Below, piece after piece: positions 1 to 8,570 of a stretch of DNA of 64,000 nucleotides; the stretch's first letter is position 1, and each line of letters opens with the position of its first letter. The notes beneath the pieces were generated by a model, which searched no databases, was not told where the DNA came from, and worked only from the letters and a program-made list of their open reading frames with translations. The position numbers were made by a program, and so were the translations under genes. The DNA comes from Alistipes timonensis (GTDB taxonomy: Bacteria > Bacteroidota > Bacteroidia > Bacteroidales > Muribaculaceae), in contig JAMPHO010000002.1 in NCBI GenBank assembly GCA_023663385.1, positions 1 through 64,000 of the forward strand. Direction: 5' to 3'.

Positions 1-169
1 CATGCCCAAGTCGCTCGAAGGCTACTATCAGGAAACCGGCCGGGCCGGACGCGAAGTGACGGTGCGCCTCCTCGGAGGCAACCTCCGCATACGCTGGGAC
101 GAGGCCACGAACCATATATTTATGACCGGCCCCGCCACCATCGTGTTCGACGGGGTATATTATCTGTAA
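1..169 (+). CDS. dapF: DapF C-terminal fragment joined in frame to a RecQ motif (partial, chimeric)
   Basis: The frame is open from the window edge to the TAA at 167-169. From codon 18 (position 53) it matches the C-terminus of Bacteroidales diaminopimelate epimerase, which ends in the pattern WxEATxHIxMTGPATxVFDG. That identity fits dapL starting 27 nt downstream. The first 17 codons instead read [17 protein letters not shown], the conserved motif VI of RecQ helicases, which is foreign to DapF. The switch sits at GCC GGA CGC GA (44-54), where RecQ GRAGRD and DapF GLAGRE would share bases. Sequence and family match are seen; a misassembly across this microhomology is inferred. The DapF identity of the 3' part is confident; the 5' part should not be read as a real fusion without reads. 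Confidence 0.75.
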   Translation, partial: MPKSLEGYYQETGRAGREVTVRLLGGNLRIRWDEATNHIFMTGPATIVFDGVYYL

Positions 170-196
170 ACGCGAAAAGCAACCACCCACCCGACG

Positions 197-1429
197 ATGT
201 TCAAAATCAACGATAACTTCTGCCAGCTCGCCGAGAGCTACCTTTTCTCGGAAGTGGCACGCCGCATAGCCGCCTTCAAGGAGGCCAACCCCGAGGCCGA
301 GATCATACGTCTCGGAATCGGCGACGTCACCATACCCCTCTGCCCCGCCGCCATCGAGGCGATGCACGCCGCCGTCGACGATGAGGCCAACGCCGCCACC
401 TTCCGCGGCTACGGACCCGAGCAGGGGTACCCCTTCCTCCGCGAGGCGATCGCCGAGCACGACTACCGCGCCCGCGGCGTCGAGATAGCCCCCGACGAGA
501 TTTTCGTCAGCGACGGGGCCAAGAGTGACACCGGCAACATCGGCGACATCCTCGCCGCCAGCAACCGCGTGGCCGTAACCGACCCGGTATACCCCGTATA
601 CGTCGACACCAACGTTATGGCCGGCCGCGCCGGAGCACCCCTCGTCGGAGGTAGCTTCAGCAAGGTCGTATATCTCCCGGTGACCGCCGAGAACGGCTTC
701 GTGCCCGCCCTCCCCGAGGAGAAGGTCGATATGATATACCTCTGCTACCCCAACAACCCCACCGGCACGGCGCTCACCCGCGAACAGCTCAAAGCCTGGG
801 TAGACTACGCCGCCGCCAACGGCGCGCTGATACTCTACGACTCGGCCTACGAGGCGTTTATCCGCCAGGAAGGTGTGCCCCACTCCATCTATGAGATCGA
901 GGGAGCCAAGAAGGTTGCCATCGAATTCCGCAGCTTCTCGAAGACCGCCGGATTCACCGGCGTGCGCTGCGGCTACACCGTGGTGCCCAAAGAGCTCAAA
1001 GGGGTCGACTCCGAAGGGCGCGAGGTTGGGCTCAACCACCTCTGGAACCGCCGCCAGTGCACCAAGTTCAACGGTGCGTCATACATATCCCAGCGCGGCG
1101 CAGCCGCCATCTACACCCCAGAGGGGCGCCGCCAGGCCCGCGAGGCTGTCGACTACTACATGGCCAACGCCGCACTGATGCTCTCCGAGCTCCGCAAAGC
1201 GGGTTTCGAGGTGTTCGGCGGCGAAAACGCCCCCTATGTATGGCTTAAGACTCCCGACGGCATGGACTCCTGGGCCTTCTTCGACCTGCTCCTCCGCGAA
1301 TGCCAGGTAGCGGGTACCCCCGGCTCCGGCTTCGGCCCCGCCGGCGAGGGCTACTTCCGCCTCACGGCCTTCAACACGCTTGAAAACACCCGCGAAGCCC
1401 TGCGCCGCATCGTAGGCCGCTTCGCCTGA
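197..1429 (+). CDS. dapL: LL-diaminopimelate aminotransferase
   Basis: This 410-residue fold-type I PLP aminotransferase converts tetrahydrodipicolinate directly to LL-diaminopimelate, using glutamate as amino donor, for lysine and peptidoglycan synthesis. It opens with the DapL-typical [11 protein letters not shown] and has [11 protein letters not shown] at residues 38-49, YPNNPTGT at 184-191, the cofactor aspartate in YDSAYEAF (about 215) and the PLP lysine in [10 protein letters not shown] (Lys249). Its length is typical for the family. It follows the dapF end by 27 nt and precedes glnN, a gene order known in Bacteroides. DapF acts on the DapL product, so the two neighbours catalyse consecutive steps. 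The start at 197 matches the family N-terminus. Confidence 0.95.
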   Translation: MFKINDNFCQLAESYLFSEVARRIAAFKEANPEAEIIRLGIGDVTIPLCPAAIEAMHAAVDDEANAATFRGYGPEQGYPFLREAIAEHDYRARGVEIAPDEIFVSDGAKSDTGNIGDILAASNRVAVTDPVYPVYVDTNVMAGRAGAPLVGGSFSKVVYLPVTAENGFVPALPEEKVDMIYLCYPNNPTGTALTREQLKAWVDYAAANGALILYDSAYEAFIRQEGVPHSIYEIEGAKKVAIEFRSFSKTAGFTGVRCGYTVVPKELKGVDSEGREVGLNHLWNRRQCTKFNGASYISQRGAAAIYTPEGRRQAREAVDYYMANAALMLSELRKAGFEVFGGENAPYVWLKTPDGMDSWAFFDLLLRECQVAGTPGSGFGPAGEGYFRLTAFNTLENTREALRRIVGRFA

Positions 1430-1505
1430 CCCCCGTTCACACCCTCTCCACCATTCACTCTCCAACCATCACTCTCCACCCCCTTGGTTTCTAATAAGTA
1501 AATAT

Positions 1506-3695
1506 ATGTCGTTATTAAGATTTGAAGCGGTCCGCGAAGCCTCCGGCCGCAAAGCCGTTGGTGTTGAAACTCCGGCAGAACGCCCCGAAAAGTACTACGG
1601 CGAGCTGGTTTTCAACCGCCAGAAAATGTTTGAGTACCTCCCCAAGAAGGTCTACGACGAACTGGTCTACGCCATCGACAACAAACAGCCCATATCGCTG
1701 AAACTCGCCGACAGCATCGCCGAGGGGATGAAGCAGTGGGCCATCGACAACGGCGTGCGCCACTACACCCACTGGTTCGCGCCCTTGACCGGGGGCACCG
1801 CCGAAAAACACGACGCCTTCGTTGAGCATGACGGCAAAGGGGGCGTGGTCGAGGAGTTCAAAGGCAAGCTGCTCGTGCAGCAGGAACCCGACGCGTCGAG
1901 CTTCCCCAACGGCGGAATACGCAACACTTTCGAGGCCCGCGGCTACTCGGCCTGGGACATCTCCTCGCCGGTGTTCATCCACAACAAGACACTCTGCATA
2001 CCCACCATATTCATATCCTACACCGGCGAGTCGCTCGACTACAAGACCCCGCTGCTCCGCGCCCTCAACGCTGTTGACAAGGCCGCGACGGGTGTCGCTC
2101 AGTACTTCGACAAGGACGTGCGCCACGTCAACTGCTTCCTCGGATGGGAACAGGAGTACTTCCTGGTCGACGAGGCCCTCTACGCCGCACGCCCCGACCT
2201 GGTGATGACGGGCCGCACTCTCATGGGCCACGAGAGCGCCAAGAACCAGCAGCTCGAAGACCACTACTTCGGCGCCATCCCCTCGCGCGTCGAAGCCTTC
2301 ATGCTCGACCTTGAGCTCGAATGCCACCGCCTCGGCATCCCCGCCCACACCCGCCACAACGAGGTGGCCCCCAACCAGTTCGAGCTGGCCCCCGTATACG
2401 AGGAGTGTAACCTCGCCAACGACCACAACCTGCTGCTTATGAGCATTATGTCGGAAGTGGCCAAGCGCCATAACTTCCGCGTGCTCCTCCACGAGAAACC
2501 CTTCTCGGGCGTAAACGGCTCGGGCAAGCACAACAACTGGAGCCTCGGCACCGACACCGGCTCGCTCCTATTCGCCCCCGGCAAGACTCCCCGTGAGAAC
2601 CTCCGCTTCATAGCCTTCGTGGCTAACGTGATGGCCGCCGTGCACCGCCACAACGCCCTGCTCAAAGCCTCCATCGCCTCCGCCACCAACGCCCACCGCC
2701 TGGGCGCCAACGAGGCTCCCCCCGCCATCATCTCGATTTTCACCGGTTCGCAGATCGCCGAGATTTTCGAGCGCCTCGAAAACAGCACCGACGACGAGCT
2801 GATCGAGTTCTCGGCCAAGGAGGGTATCACCGTCGGCGTGTCGCAGATTCCCGAAATCATGCTCGACAACACCGACCGCAACCGCACCTCCCCCTTCGCC
2901 TTCACCGGCAACCGCTTCGAGTTCCGCGCCGTGGGCTCGTCGGCCAACTGCGCCGCCGCCATGATCGCCCTCAACGCAGCCGTGGCCGAGCAGCTCGCCG
3001 AGTTCAAGCAGCGCGTCGACGCCCGCGTCGAGCGCGAGGAATCGCTCTACCACGCCATCCTTGAGGAAGCGAAGGAGTTGATTGCCAAATCGAAAGCCAT
3101 CCACTTCGACGGTAACGGCTACTCCGACGAGTGGAAAGCCGAGGCCGAGCGCCGCGGCCTCGACTGCGAGACCTCCGTGCCGGTGATTTTCGACGCCTAC
3201 CTCCGCCCCGAGTCCATCGAGATGTTCACCAAGTCGGGCGTGCTCACCGAGCTTGAGCTCCGCGCCCGCAACGAGGTGAAGTGGGAGATGTACACCAAGA
3301 AGATACAGATTGAAGCCCGAGTGCTCGGCGACCTCGCCCTTAACCATATCGTGCCCGTGGCCACCCGCTACCAGTCGATCCTCGTTGACAACCTGGTGAA
3401 GCTCCAGAGCCTCTTCCCCGCCGACAAGGCCGCCGAAATGAGCGCCTGCGACCGCGACGCCATCGAGGCCATCTCGAAGCACATCGCCGCCATCCGCACC
3501 TATGTGAAGCAGATGACCGATGCCCGCAAAGCCGCCAACCGCATCGAAAACGAGCGCGAAAAGGCCGTGGCATACCACGACAACGTAGTACCCTCGATGG
3601 ACACTATCCGCTACCACATCGACAAGCTGGAGCTGATGGTCGACAACGAGATGTGGCCCCTGCCGAAGTACCGCGAGATGCTCTTCATCCGCTGA
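1506..3695 (+). CDS. glnN: glutamine synthetase type III (GlnN)
   Basis: The 729-residue length and N-terminus are those of the large GSIII class, the main ammonium-assimilating glutamine synthetase of Bacteroidales (glutamate + NH4+ + ATP to glutamine). Visible landmarks are THWFAPLTGGTAEKHD (about residues 84-99), ESxKNQQLEDHYFG in the middle, RHNEVAPNQFE and the ATP/metal-site segment GSGKHNNWSLGT. It lies 76 nt after dapL. The spacer is C/T-rich and almost G-free, so it may be co-transcribed with dapL or separated by a Rho-type site. It is followed by a GC-rich hairpin at 3719-3751 and a PurF-like enzyme that uses glutamine. Confidence 0.96.
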   Translation: MSLLRFEAVREASGRKAVGVETPAERPEKYYGELVFNRQKMFEYLPKKVYDELVYAIDNKQPISLKLADSIAEGMKQWAIDNGVRHYTHWFAPLTGGTAEKHDAFVEHDGKGGVVEEFKGKLLVQQEPDASSFPNGGIRNTFEARGYSAWDISSPVFIHNKTLCIPTIFISYTGESLDYKTPLLRALNAVDKAATGVAQYFDKDVRHVNCFLGWEQEYFLVDEALYAARPDLVMTGRTLMGHESAKNQQLEDHYFGAIPSRVEAFMLDLELECHRLGIPAHTRHNEVAPNQFELAPVYEECNLANDHNLLLMSIMSEVAKRHNFRVLLHEKPFSGVNGSGKHNNWSLGTDTGSLLFAPGKTPRENLRFIAFVANVMAAVHRHNALLKASIASATNAHRLGANEAPPAIISIFTGSQIAEIFERLENSTDDELIEFSAKEGITVGVSQIPEIMLDNTDRNRTSPFAFTGNRFEFRAVGSSANCAAAMIALNAAVAEQLAEFKQRVDARVEREESLYHAILEEAKELIAKSKAIHFDGNGYSDEWKAEAERRGLDCETSVPVIFDAYLRPESIEMFTKSGVLTELELRARNEVKWEMYTKKIQIEARVLGDLALNHIVPVATRYQSILVDNLVKLQSLFPADKAAEMSACDRDAIEAISKHIAAIRTYVKQMTDARKAANRIENEREKAVAYHDNVVPSMDTIRYHIDKLELMVDNEMWPLPKYREMLFIR

Positions 3696-3718
3696 TACTC
3701 ACCGCCTAACGAAAAGGT

Positions 3719-3751
3719 ACCGCCGCGCTTCCCCGACGGACGGCGCGGCGG
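3719..3751 (+). terminator. GC-rich hairpin after glnN
   Basis: CCGCCGCGC (3720-3728) pairs with GCGCGGCGG (3743-3751) around a 14-nt loop, in the 142-nt gap between glnN and the PurF-like gene. No T-run follows, so it may be a processing or attenuation hairpin rather than a full intrinsic terminator. The rest of the gap shows no clear TAnnTTTG promoter. Confidence 0.4.
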
Positions 3752-3837
3752 CATCCACCACTCAATATTAAATCAGATAACACCACACCCTCTCTCCGAT
3801 TCTCCAAGAGAGACCTTAACACCAGAAACACCCCTTT

Positions 3838-5730
3838 ATGGAGCAACTCAAACACGAGTGCGGCGTAGCGATGATACGCCTGCGCAAGCCTTTGGAGTAC
3901 TACCGAAAGAAATACGGAACCTACGCCTACGCCCTCAACCGCCTCTACCTGCTCATGGAAAAGCAGCACAACCGCGGCCAGGAGGGTGCCGGAATCGGCG
4001 TTGTGAAACTCCACAGCGTTCCCGGCCATGAATACATATTCCGCGAGCGCGCCCTCGGCGCCGGAGCCATCTCCGACATATTCTCCTCGGTGCTGCCCGC
4101 CCTCAAGGCCGACGACGTCGACTCTAAGCCCGCCGGCGAGGCCGAGGCCCTGACCCCCTTCTTAGGCGAAATCTATATGGGGCACCTCCGCTACTCGACC
4201 ACCGGCAAGTCGGGCATCTCGTACGTCCACCCCTTCCTGCGCCGCAACAACTGGCGCTCGCGCAACCTCATCATGTGCGGCAACTTCAATATGACCAACG
4301 TCGACGAGGTTTTCCGCTCCATAGTTGAGAAGGGGCAGCACCCGAGAATCTACTCCGACACCATCGTGCTGCTCGAACAGCTCGGCTACGCCCTCGACAG
4401 CGAGAACCACCGCCTCTACCGCGAATTCCGCGACCGCCTGCAGGACCCCGAGCTCGGCATAGCCATCGAGGACAACATCGACATCAAGCGCGTGCTCACC
4501 AACGCCTCACCCTCCTGGGACGGCGGCTTCGTGATCTGCGGCGCTACCGGCTCGGGCGATATGTTCGCCCTTCGCGACAAAAACGGCATCCGCCCGGCGT
4601 TCTACTACATCGACGACGAGGTCGTGGTGCTCACCTCCGAGCGCCCCGTGATTCAGACGGTATTCAACGTGCGCCGCGCCGAAGTCAAGGAGCTGGAGCC
4701 CGGTTCGGCACTGATTGTCAGCAAGAACGGCGACATCCAGGTAACCGACATCCTCGGCAAGGGGGAGAACGCCCGCTGCTCGTTCGAGCGCATCTACTTC
4801 TCGCGCGGCTCCGACGCCGACATTTACCGCGAGCGCAAGGAACTCGGGCGCCGCATTGCCCCCGAAGTGCTCCGCGCCGTAGGCAACGACGTGAACCACA
4901 CCGTCATTTCCTTCATCCCCAACACCGCCGAGGTAGCCTTCATCGGTATGGTCGAAGGGTTCGAGAACTATCTCAACGACCTGAAGGTAAAGCAGATTAT
5001 GGAGCTCAGCCGCCGCGGCACGCTATCAGCCGGCAACGTCCGCGAGATTATGGACCGCAAACTGCGCGTCGAGAAAGTGGCCATCAAGGACATCAAGCTC
5101 CGCACCTTCATCGCCGAGGGTGAGTCGCGCAACGACCTCGCCGCCCACGTCTACGATGTGACCTACGGATGCGTGACCAACGATGTCGACAACCTCGTGG
5201 TTATCGACGACTCCATCGTGCGCGGCACCACCCTCAAGCAATCCATCATCGGAATGCTCGACCGCCTGCACCCCAAGAAAATCGTAATCGTCAGCTCCTC
5301 GCCCCAGGTGCGCTACCCCGACTATTACGGCATCGATATGTCGCGTATGGCCGAATTCATCGCCTTCCGCGCCGCCGTAGAGCTCCTCAAAGAGCGCGGC
5401 ATGGCCGACGTGCTCGAAGAGACATACCGCCGCTGCAAGGAGCAGTCGCTCCTCCCCGCCGACCAGCAGGTCAACTGCGTCAAGGCCATCTACGCCCCCT
5501 TCACCGACGCCGACATCTCCCGCAAGATGGTTGAGATGCTCACCCCCGCCGGCACCAAGGCCGAAGTGGAGATTGTCTACCAGACCCTCGACGGCCTCCA
5601 CGCCTCCGTGCCCGGATGCCCCGGCGACTGGTACTTCTCCGGCGACTACCCCACCCCCGGCGGCACCCGCCTGGTGAACCTCGCCTATATCAACTACTAC
5701 GAAGGCAATACCACCAAGCGCGACGCCTGA
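3838..5730 (+). CDS. amidophosphoribosyltransferase-like protein (PurF family, 630 aa)
   Basis: An N-terminal class II glutamine amidotransferase domain is joined to a C-terminal phosphoribosyltransferase domain. The sequence begins MEQLKHECGV, so the Ntn nucleophile is Cys8 and must be exposed by removing a 7-residue leader, as in B. subtilis PurF. EKQHNRGQEGAG and GEIYMGHLRYSTTG are amidotransferase motifs. VVIDDSIVRGTTLKQS near residue 455 is the PRPP loop. At 630 residues it is about 130-160 longer than ordinary PurF, with long inserts in both domains. Bacteroidales carry this long paralogue beside glnN/dapL, so it may not be the housekeeping purine enzyme. Family certain; exact substrate uncertain. 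Confidence 0.85.
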   Translation: MEQLKHECGVAMIRLRKPLEYYRKKYGTYAYALNRLYLLMEKQHNRGQEGAGIGVVKLHSVPGHEYIFRERALGAGAISDIFSSVLPALKADDVDSKPAGEAEALTPFLGEIYMGHLRYSTTGKSGISYVHPFLRRNNWRSRNLIMCGNFNMTNVDEVFRSIVEKGQHPRIYSDTIVLLEQLGYALDSENHRLYREFRDRLQDPELGIAIEDNIDIKRVLTNASPSWDGGFVICGATGSGDMFALRDKNGIRPAFYYIDDEVVVLTSERPVIQTVFNVRRAEVKELEPGSALIVSKNGDIQVTDILGKGENARCSFERIYFSRGSDADIYRERKELGRRIAPEVLRAVGNDVNHTVISFIPNTAEVAFIGMVEGFENYLNDLKVKQIMELSRRGTLSAGNVREIMDRKLRVEKVAIKDIKLRTFIAEGESRNDLAAHVYDVTYGCVTNDVDNLVVIDDSIVRGTTLKQSIIGMLDRLHPKKIVIVSSSPQVRYPDYYGIDMSRMAEFIAFRAAVELLKERGMADVLEETYRRCKEQSLLPADQQVNCVKAIYAPFTDADISRKMVEMLTPAGTKAEVEIVYQTLDGLHASVPGCPGDWYFSGDYPTPGGTRLVNLAYINYYEGNTTKRDA

Positions 5731-5763
5731 CCTCCGCCGTCACCCCGTGACATAAAGCATCAT

Positions 5764-5812
5764 AGGGCTGTGCTATAATCAGGGGAATCTCCCTCGATTA
5801 TGACACAGCCCT
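5764..5812 (+). terminator. terminator-like hairpin with GCTGTGTCA-type stem
   Basis: The arm at 5764-5780 and the arm at 5796-5812 form a 17-bp stem with two mismatched positions, around a 15-nt loop, 34 nt after the PurF-like stop codon. The core sequence resembles that of the terminator at 14895-14931. A weak T stretch follows. Confidence 0.7.
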
Positions 5813-5906
5813 ATTCGCATTCATTGAAATGACTGAATTTCAATGCGAAAAAGCTAAAAGTCAAAAAAACTTAAAATAATTTATCGAACATTCAGGAAAT
5901 AATTCA

Positions 5907-5914
5907 TATATTCG
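5907..5914 (+). promoter_or_regulatory. candidate -7 element TATATTCG
   Basis: TATATTCG fits the Bacteroidetes sigma-A -7 consensus TAnnTTTG at 7 of 8 positions, 44 nt before the beta-barrel gene. No convincing -33 TTTG is seen at the usual 19-21 nt spacing, in an AT-rich stretch (5825-5920). Confidence 0.35.
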
Positions 5915-5958
5915 CGTCAGCAAGCCTCTAAACGACCAATAAATCCCATTCATAACCA

Positions 5959-8319
5959 ATGCGTCTGCCAATCCGAAATTCTAATACATCATCGCTTCGC
6001 CATACACATTTACCTAAGAGCAGCCGAAACAGACTATTGCTCGCCGTATTGGCATTCGTATGGTTTACCATTAACGCTGATGCCGCGGTGATTCAGGGAG
6101 TTGTCCGCGACGGCGTAAATATGTCGCCCGTTGAATACGCGCGAGTTGAATTGGAGGAATTGAACCGGGCGAAAATCATCGCCGGAGCCTACACCGACTC
6201 GCTCGGCAGGTTCCAATTTGACGTGACCGCACCCGACTCCTGCCGGATAACAGTGAACGCGTTTGGATACCACCCATCGGTAAAAACAATCGCCAAAGGA
6301 ACCAACACCAACCCGATAACGATAACCCTTGAAGCTAATTCAAAAGCGTTGGACGAGGTTACCGTCACCGCCGAGGCCGTTACGAGAATCGACGGCGGCT
6401 ATAGGCTCATTCCGAGCAAGAACCAGGTGAGTCACTCGGTCGGAGGTTACAACCTGCTCAACAGCCTAATGATACCCGGTGTTGATGTCGACAGGGAGAA
6501 CGGCACCGTGTCGGCCCGGGGCTCACAAACCAAGTTATATATAAACGGAATCGAAGCATCGACCCGCGAAGTACAGTCGCTAAGAGCGAAAGATGTGCTC
6601 CGCGTCGAATATTTCGACTCCCCCAAAGGACAATACGCCTTGGACGGAACCGCCATCAATTTCGTCCTCAAAGAACGAACATCCGGCGGATATGTCGACG
6701 CCGTGGCCCGGCAGACAATAGGTTTCGCCAAAGGGACCCTCGACCTTACCGCCCGATTCTTCAACAAAAACACGCGGTTCACCCTCTACGGCGGAGCGGG
6801 ATATAACGCTTACAGCGGCAGCTCGTCACACTCAACGGACACTATAAACTTCCCTGACTCCCGGGTGATTCGCGAAAAGAAGTCAAAACTCGCCAAACTG
6901 CGCTCCAACTCGGAATACCTTCAGTTTCAAGTGCAGAACTCCAACAAAAAGCGCACACTGAGGGGCGACATAATTTTCGGGCGCGACGCGACCCCGCGCA
7001 ACGAGACCAATGGGTCAACGAAATACTCCATAGATGAATCGAGGAATTTCACCACCACGACCGAAACCACTAACCGCTCTACAACCGGCACCCTGAAACT
7101 TTACGGCAAATTCAACATCGCCTCCAACCATATGCTTGAGGCTTCCGTGCTCGCTCGATACGGCCACAACAAATATAACTATGCCTATCTACAGTCGGAA
7201 ACGCCGGGCATCGAATCCAATGTGTCGGAAGACAATTTCAACCAGCGCGCGAATCTGAAATACGTCTGGAACGCCGACAAAAAGAACACGCTTTCAGCCG
7301 TAGCCACATACTCAAGCCAGATCAACGACGCCGAATACAGGGGCACAATCACGAACAATCAGCACATATTCATAGGGTTAGGCACAGGAGGCGTCTCCTG
7401 GCAGCATCGCTTCGGCAAATGGACCACCAACCTCATGCCCGGTATCGCTGCATCGCTATACCACACTCGTGGCTATAAGACGACACAGAACTACTCTCCG
7501 AGCCTCACCATCAGTCTTGACGGCCAGCCCGGCAAAAACGATTTCATATTCTTCGAGGGGTATATGGGTGTCTCCTACCCCCCGACCAGCTTTATGACCT
7601 CCGCCATCCAGTATATCGATCCGCTGGAAGTCTCCGTTGGTAATCCCGAGCTCGATGTGACCCGTATGTATATGGGCACGCTCGTTTACGGCATCGGCAT
7701 CGGCAAGGTCAATCTGCAATGGTTCGCGAGATACCTGTTGCAAAACAACGCTATCGCTTACCGATACGACACCGAGGGGGAACTCCTCGTGCGCGCTTTG
7801 CGGTCCGACACCAAAAACCATATTTTCGTGACCAACATCAGCGGTACCTGGCGCCCCAACAACAAGTTCAGCATTTCAGGCTCCGCATCCTACTCCTATC
7901 AGGGGAACAAGGTGCCCGGCGAGACAACTCCCTGGGTGAACCTGTTCATCGGCCGCGCCCAGGCATCGTATTACATAGGCAAGTTCTCAATCAACGCCAA
8001 CTACGAATCGCCCAACGAAATCAGCAGCTATGGTCTGACGCGCATACGCACATCGCACAAATATGGAGCGTCGGCCTCGTTCGCCACAAGCGGTTGGCTG
8101 CTTGAGGCCGGCTTCAACAACCTGTTCCTCAAACCAGCGACCGATAGTTGGACCTACTCGCGCTCCTTTAGCGGCCTCTCCACCCGCAAGGAGAAAACCG
8201 ATATGTCGCACGGGTATATACGGGTGTCATACTCCGTAGATTTCGGCAAGAAGATGAGGCATACCAAGGAGGGTCCCGACCGCTCGACATCCGAATCTGC
8301 CATCCTGCGAGCCAACTGA
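5959..8319 (+). CDS. outer-membrane beta-barrel protein with CarboxypepD-regulatory-like and plug domains
   Basis: This 786-residue protein starts with a long basic leader and a hydrophobic signal segment (about residues 25-43, ending ADA). A carboxypeptidase-regulatory-like beta-sandwich follows (VIQGVVRDG to about residue 125), then a plug-like region (LDEVTVTAEAV; GSQTKLYINGIEA; VLRVEYFDSPKGQY) and a long C-terminal beta-barrel rich in aromatic/polar alternation. This is the Omp_b-brl_3 family of TonB-receptor-like proteins, shorter than SusC (about 1000 aa) and with no adjacent SusD. G+C is visibly lower (near 50%) than in flanking genes, suggesting later acquisition or relaxed codon use. 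Substrate unknown. It stands alone between a terminator and a REPIN-like repeat. Confidence 0.8.
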   Translation: MRLPIRNSNTSSLRHTHLPKSSRNRLLLAVLAFVWFTINADAAVIQGVVRDGVNMSPVEYARVELEELNRAKIIAGAYTDSLGRFQFDVTAPDSCRITVNAFGYHPSVKTIAKGTNTNPITITLEANSKALDEVTVTAEAVTRIDGGYRLIPSKNQVSHSVGGYNLLNSLMIPGVDVDRENGTVSARGSQTKLYINGIEASTREVQSLRAKDVLRVEYFDSPKGQYALDGTAINFVLKERTSGGYVDAVARQTIGFAKGTLDLTARFFNKNTRFTLYGGAGYNAYSGSSSHSTDTINFPDSRVIREKKSKLAKLRSNSEYLQFQVQNSNKKRTLRGDIIFGRDATPRNETNGSTKYSIDESRNFTTTTETTNRSTTGTLKLYGKFNIASNHMLEASVLARYGHNKYNYAYLQSETPGIESNVSEDNFNQRANLKYVWNADKKNTLSAVATYSSQINDAEYRGTITNNQHIFIGLGTGGVSWQHRFGKWTTNLMPGIAASLYHTRGYKTTQNYSPSLTISLDGQPGKNDFIFFEGYMGVSYPPTSFMTSAIQYIDPLEVSVGNPELDVTRMYMGTLVYGIGIGKVNLQWFARYLLQNNAIAYRYDTEGELLVRALRSDTKNHIFVTNISGTWRPNNKFSISGSASYSYQGNKVPGETTPWVNLFIGRAQASYYIGKFSINANYESPNEISSYGLTRIRTSHKYGASASFATSGWLLEAGFNNLFLKPATDSWTYSRSFSGLSTRKEKTDMSHGYIRVSYSVDFGKKMRHTKEGPDRSTSESAILRAN

Positions 8320-8399
8320 TTCATTGAGCCCTTTGCTTTAAATAGGTTTACAAACAGCGCCACCCCTGCCCGTTGTCGTTGGCCGCGGAGGCATCCAAC

Positions 8400-8490
8400 G
8401 TAGGGACATGCCTTTGGCATGTCGGATTGGATTCCTGTTGGTCATACAAACCGTTCCCGCCTTTGCAACGTGCCAAAGGCACGTCCCTAC
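8400..8490. repeat. REPIN-like pair of inverted palindromic repeats
   Basis: The unit at 8400-8423 (GTAGGGACATGCCTTTGGCA, then TGTC) is mirrored by an inverted copy at 8468-8490 ending GTCCCTAC. Each unit is itself a hairpin (GACATGCC/GGCATGTC; ACGTGCC/GGCACGT). The two copies differ by an A/G exchange that occurs on both sides of each hairpin, so internal pairing is kept. This is the layout of REP doublets. The rest of the 251-nt gap (8320-8570) holds nothing else recognisable. Confidence 0.7.
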
Positions 8491-8570
8491 AAAATTACAA
8501 TATTATCCTAACTGTGCCGGGGGGAGGGAGAGTCCGGCAGGGGTGGCGGCGTGTTGTGGGGAGGCGCGGG

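Noticed and set aside
1..55. A genuine RecQ-DapF fusion protein
   Set aside because: Motif VI of RecQ without the helicase and only the last 38 residues of DapF could not work; an assembly chimera is more likely. Kept as a finding, not as biology.
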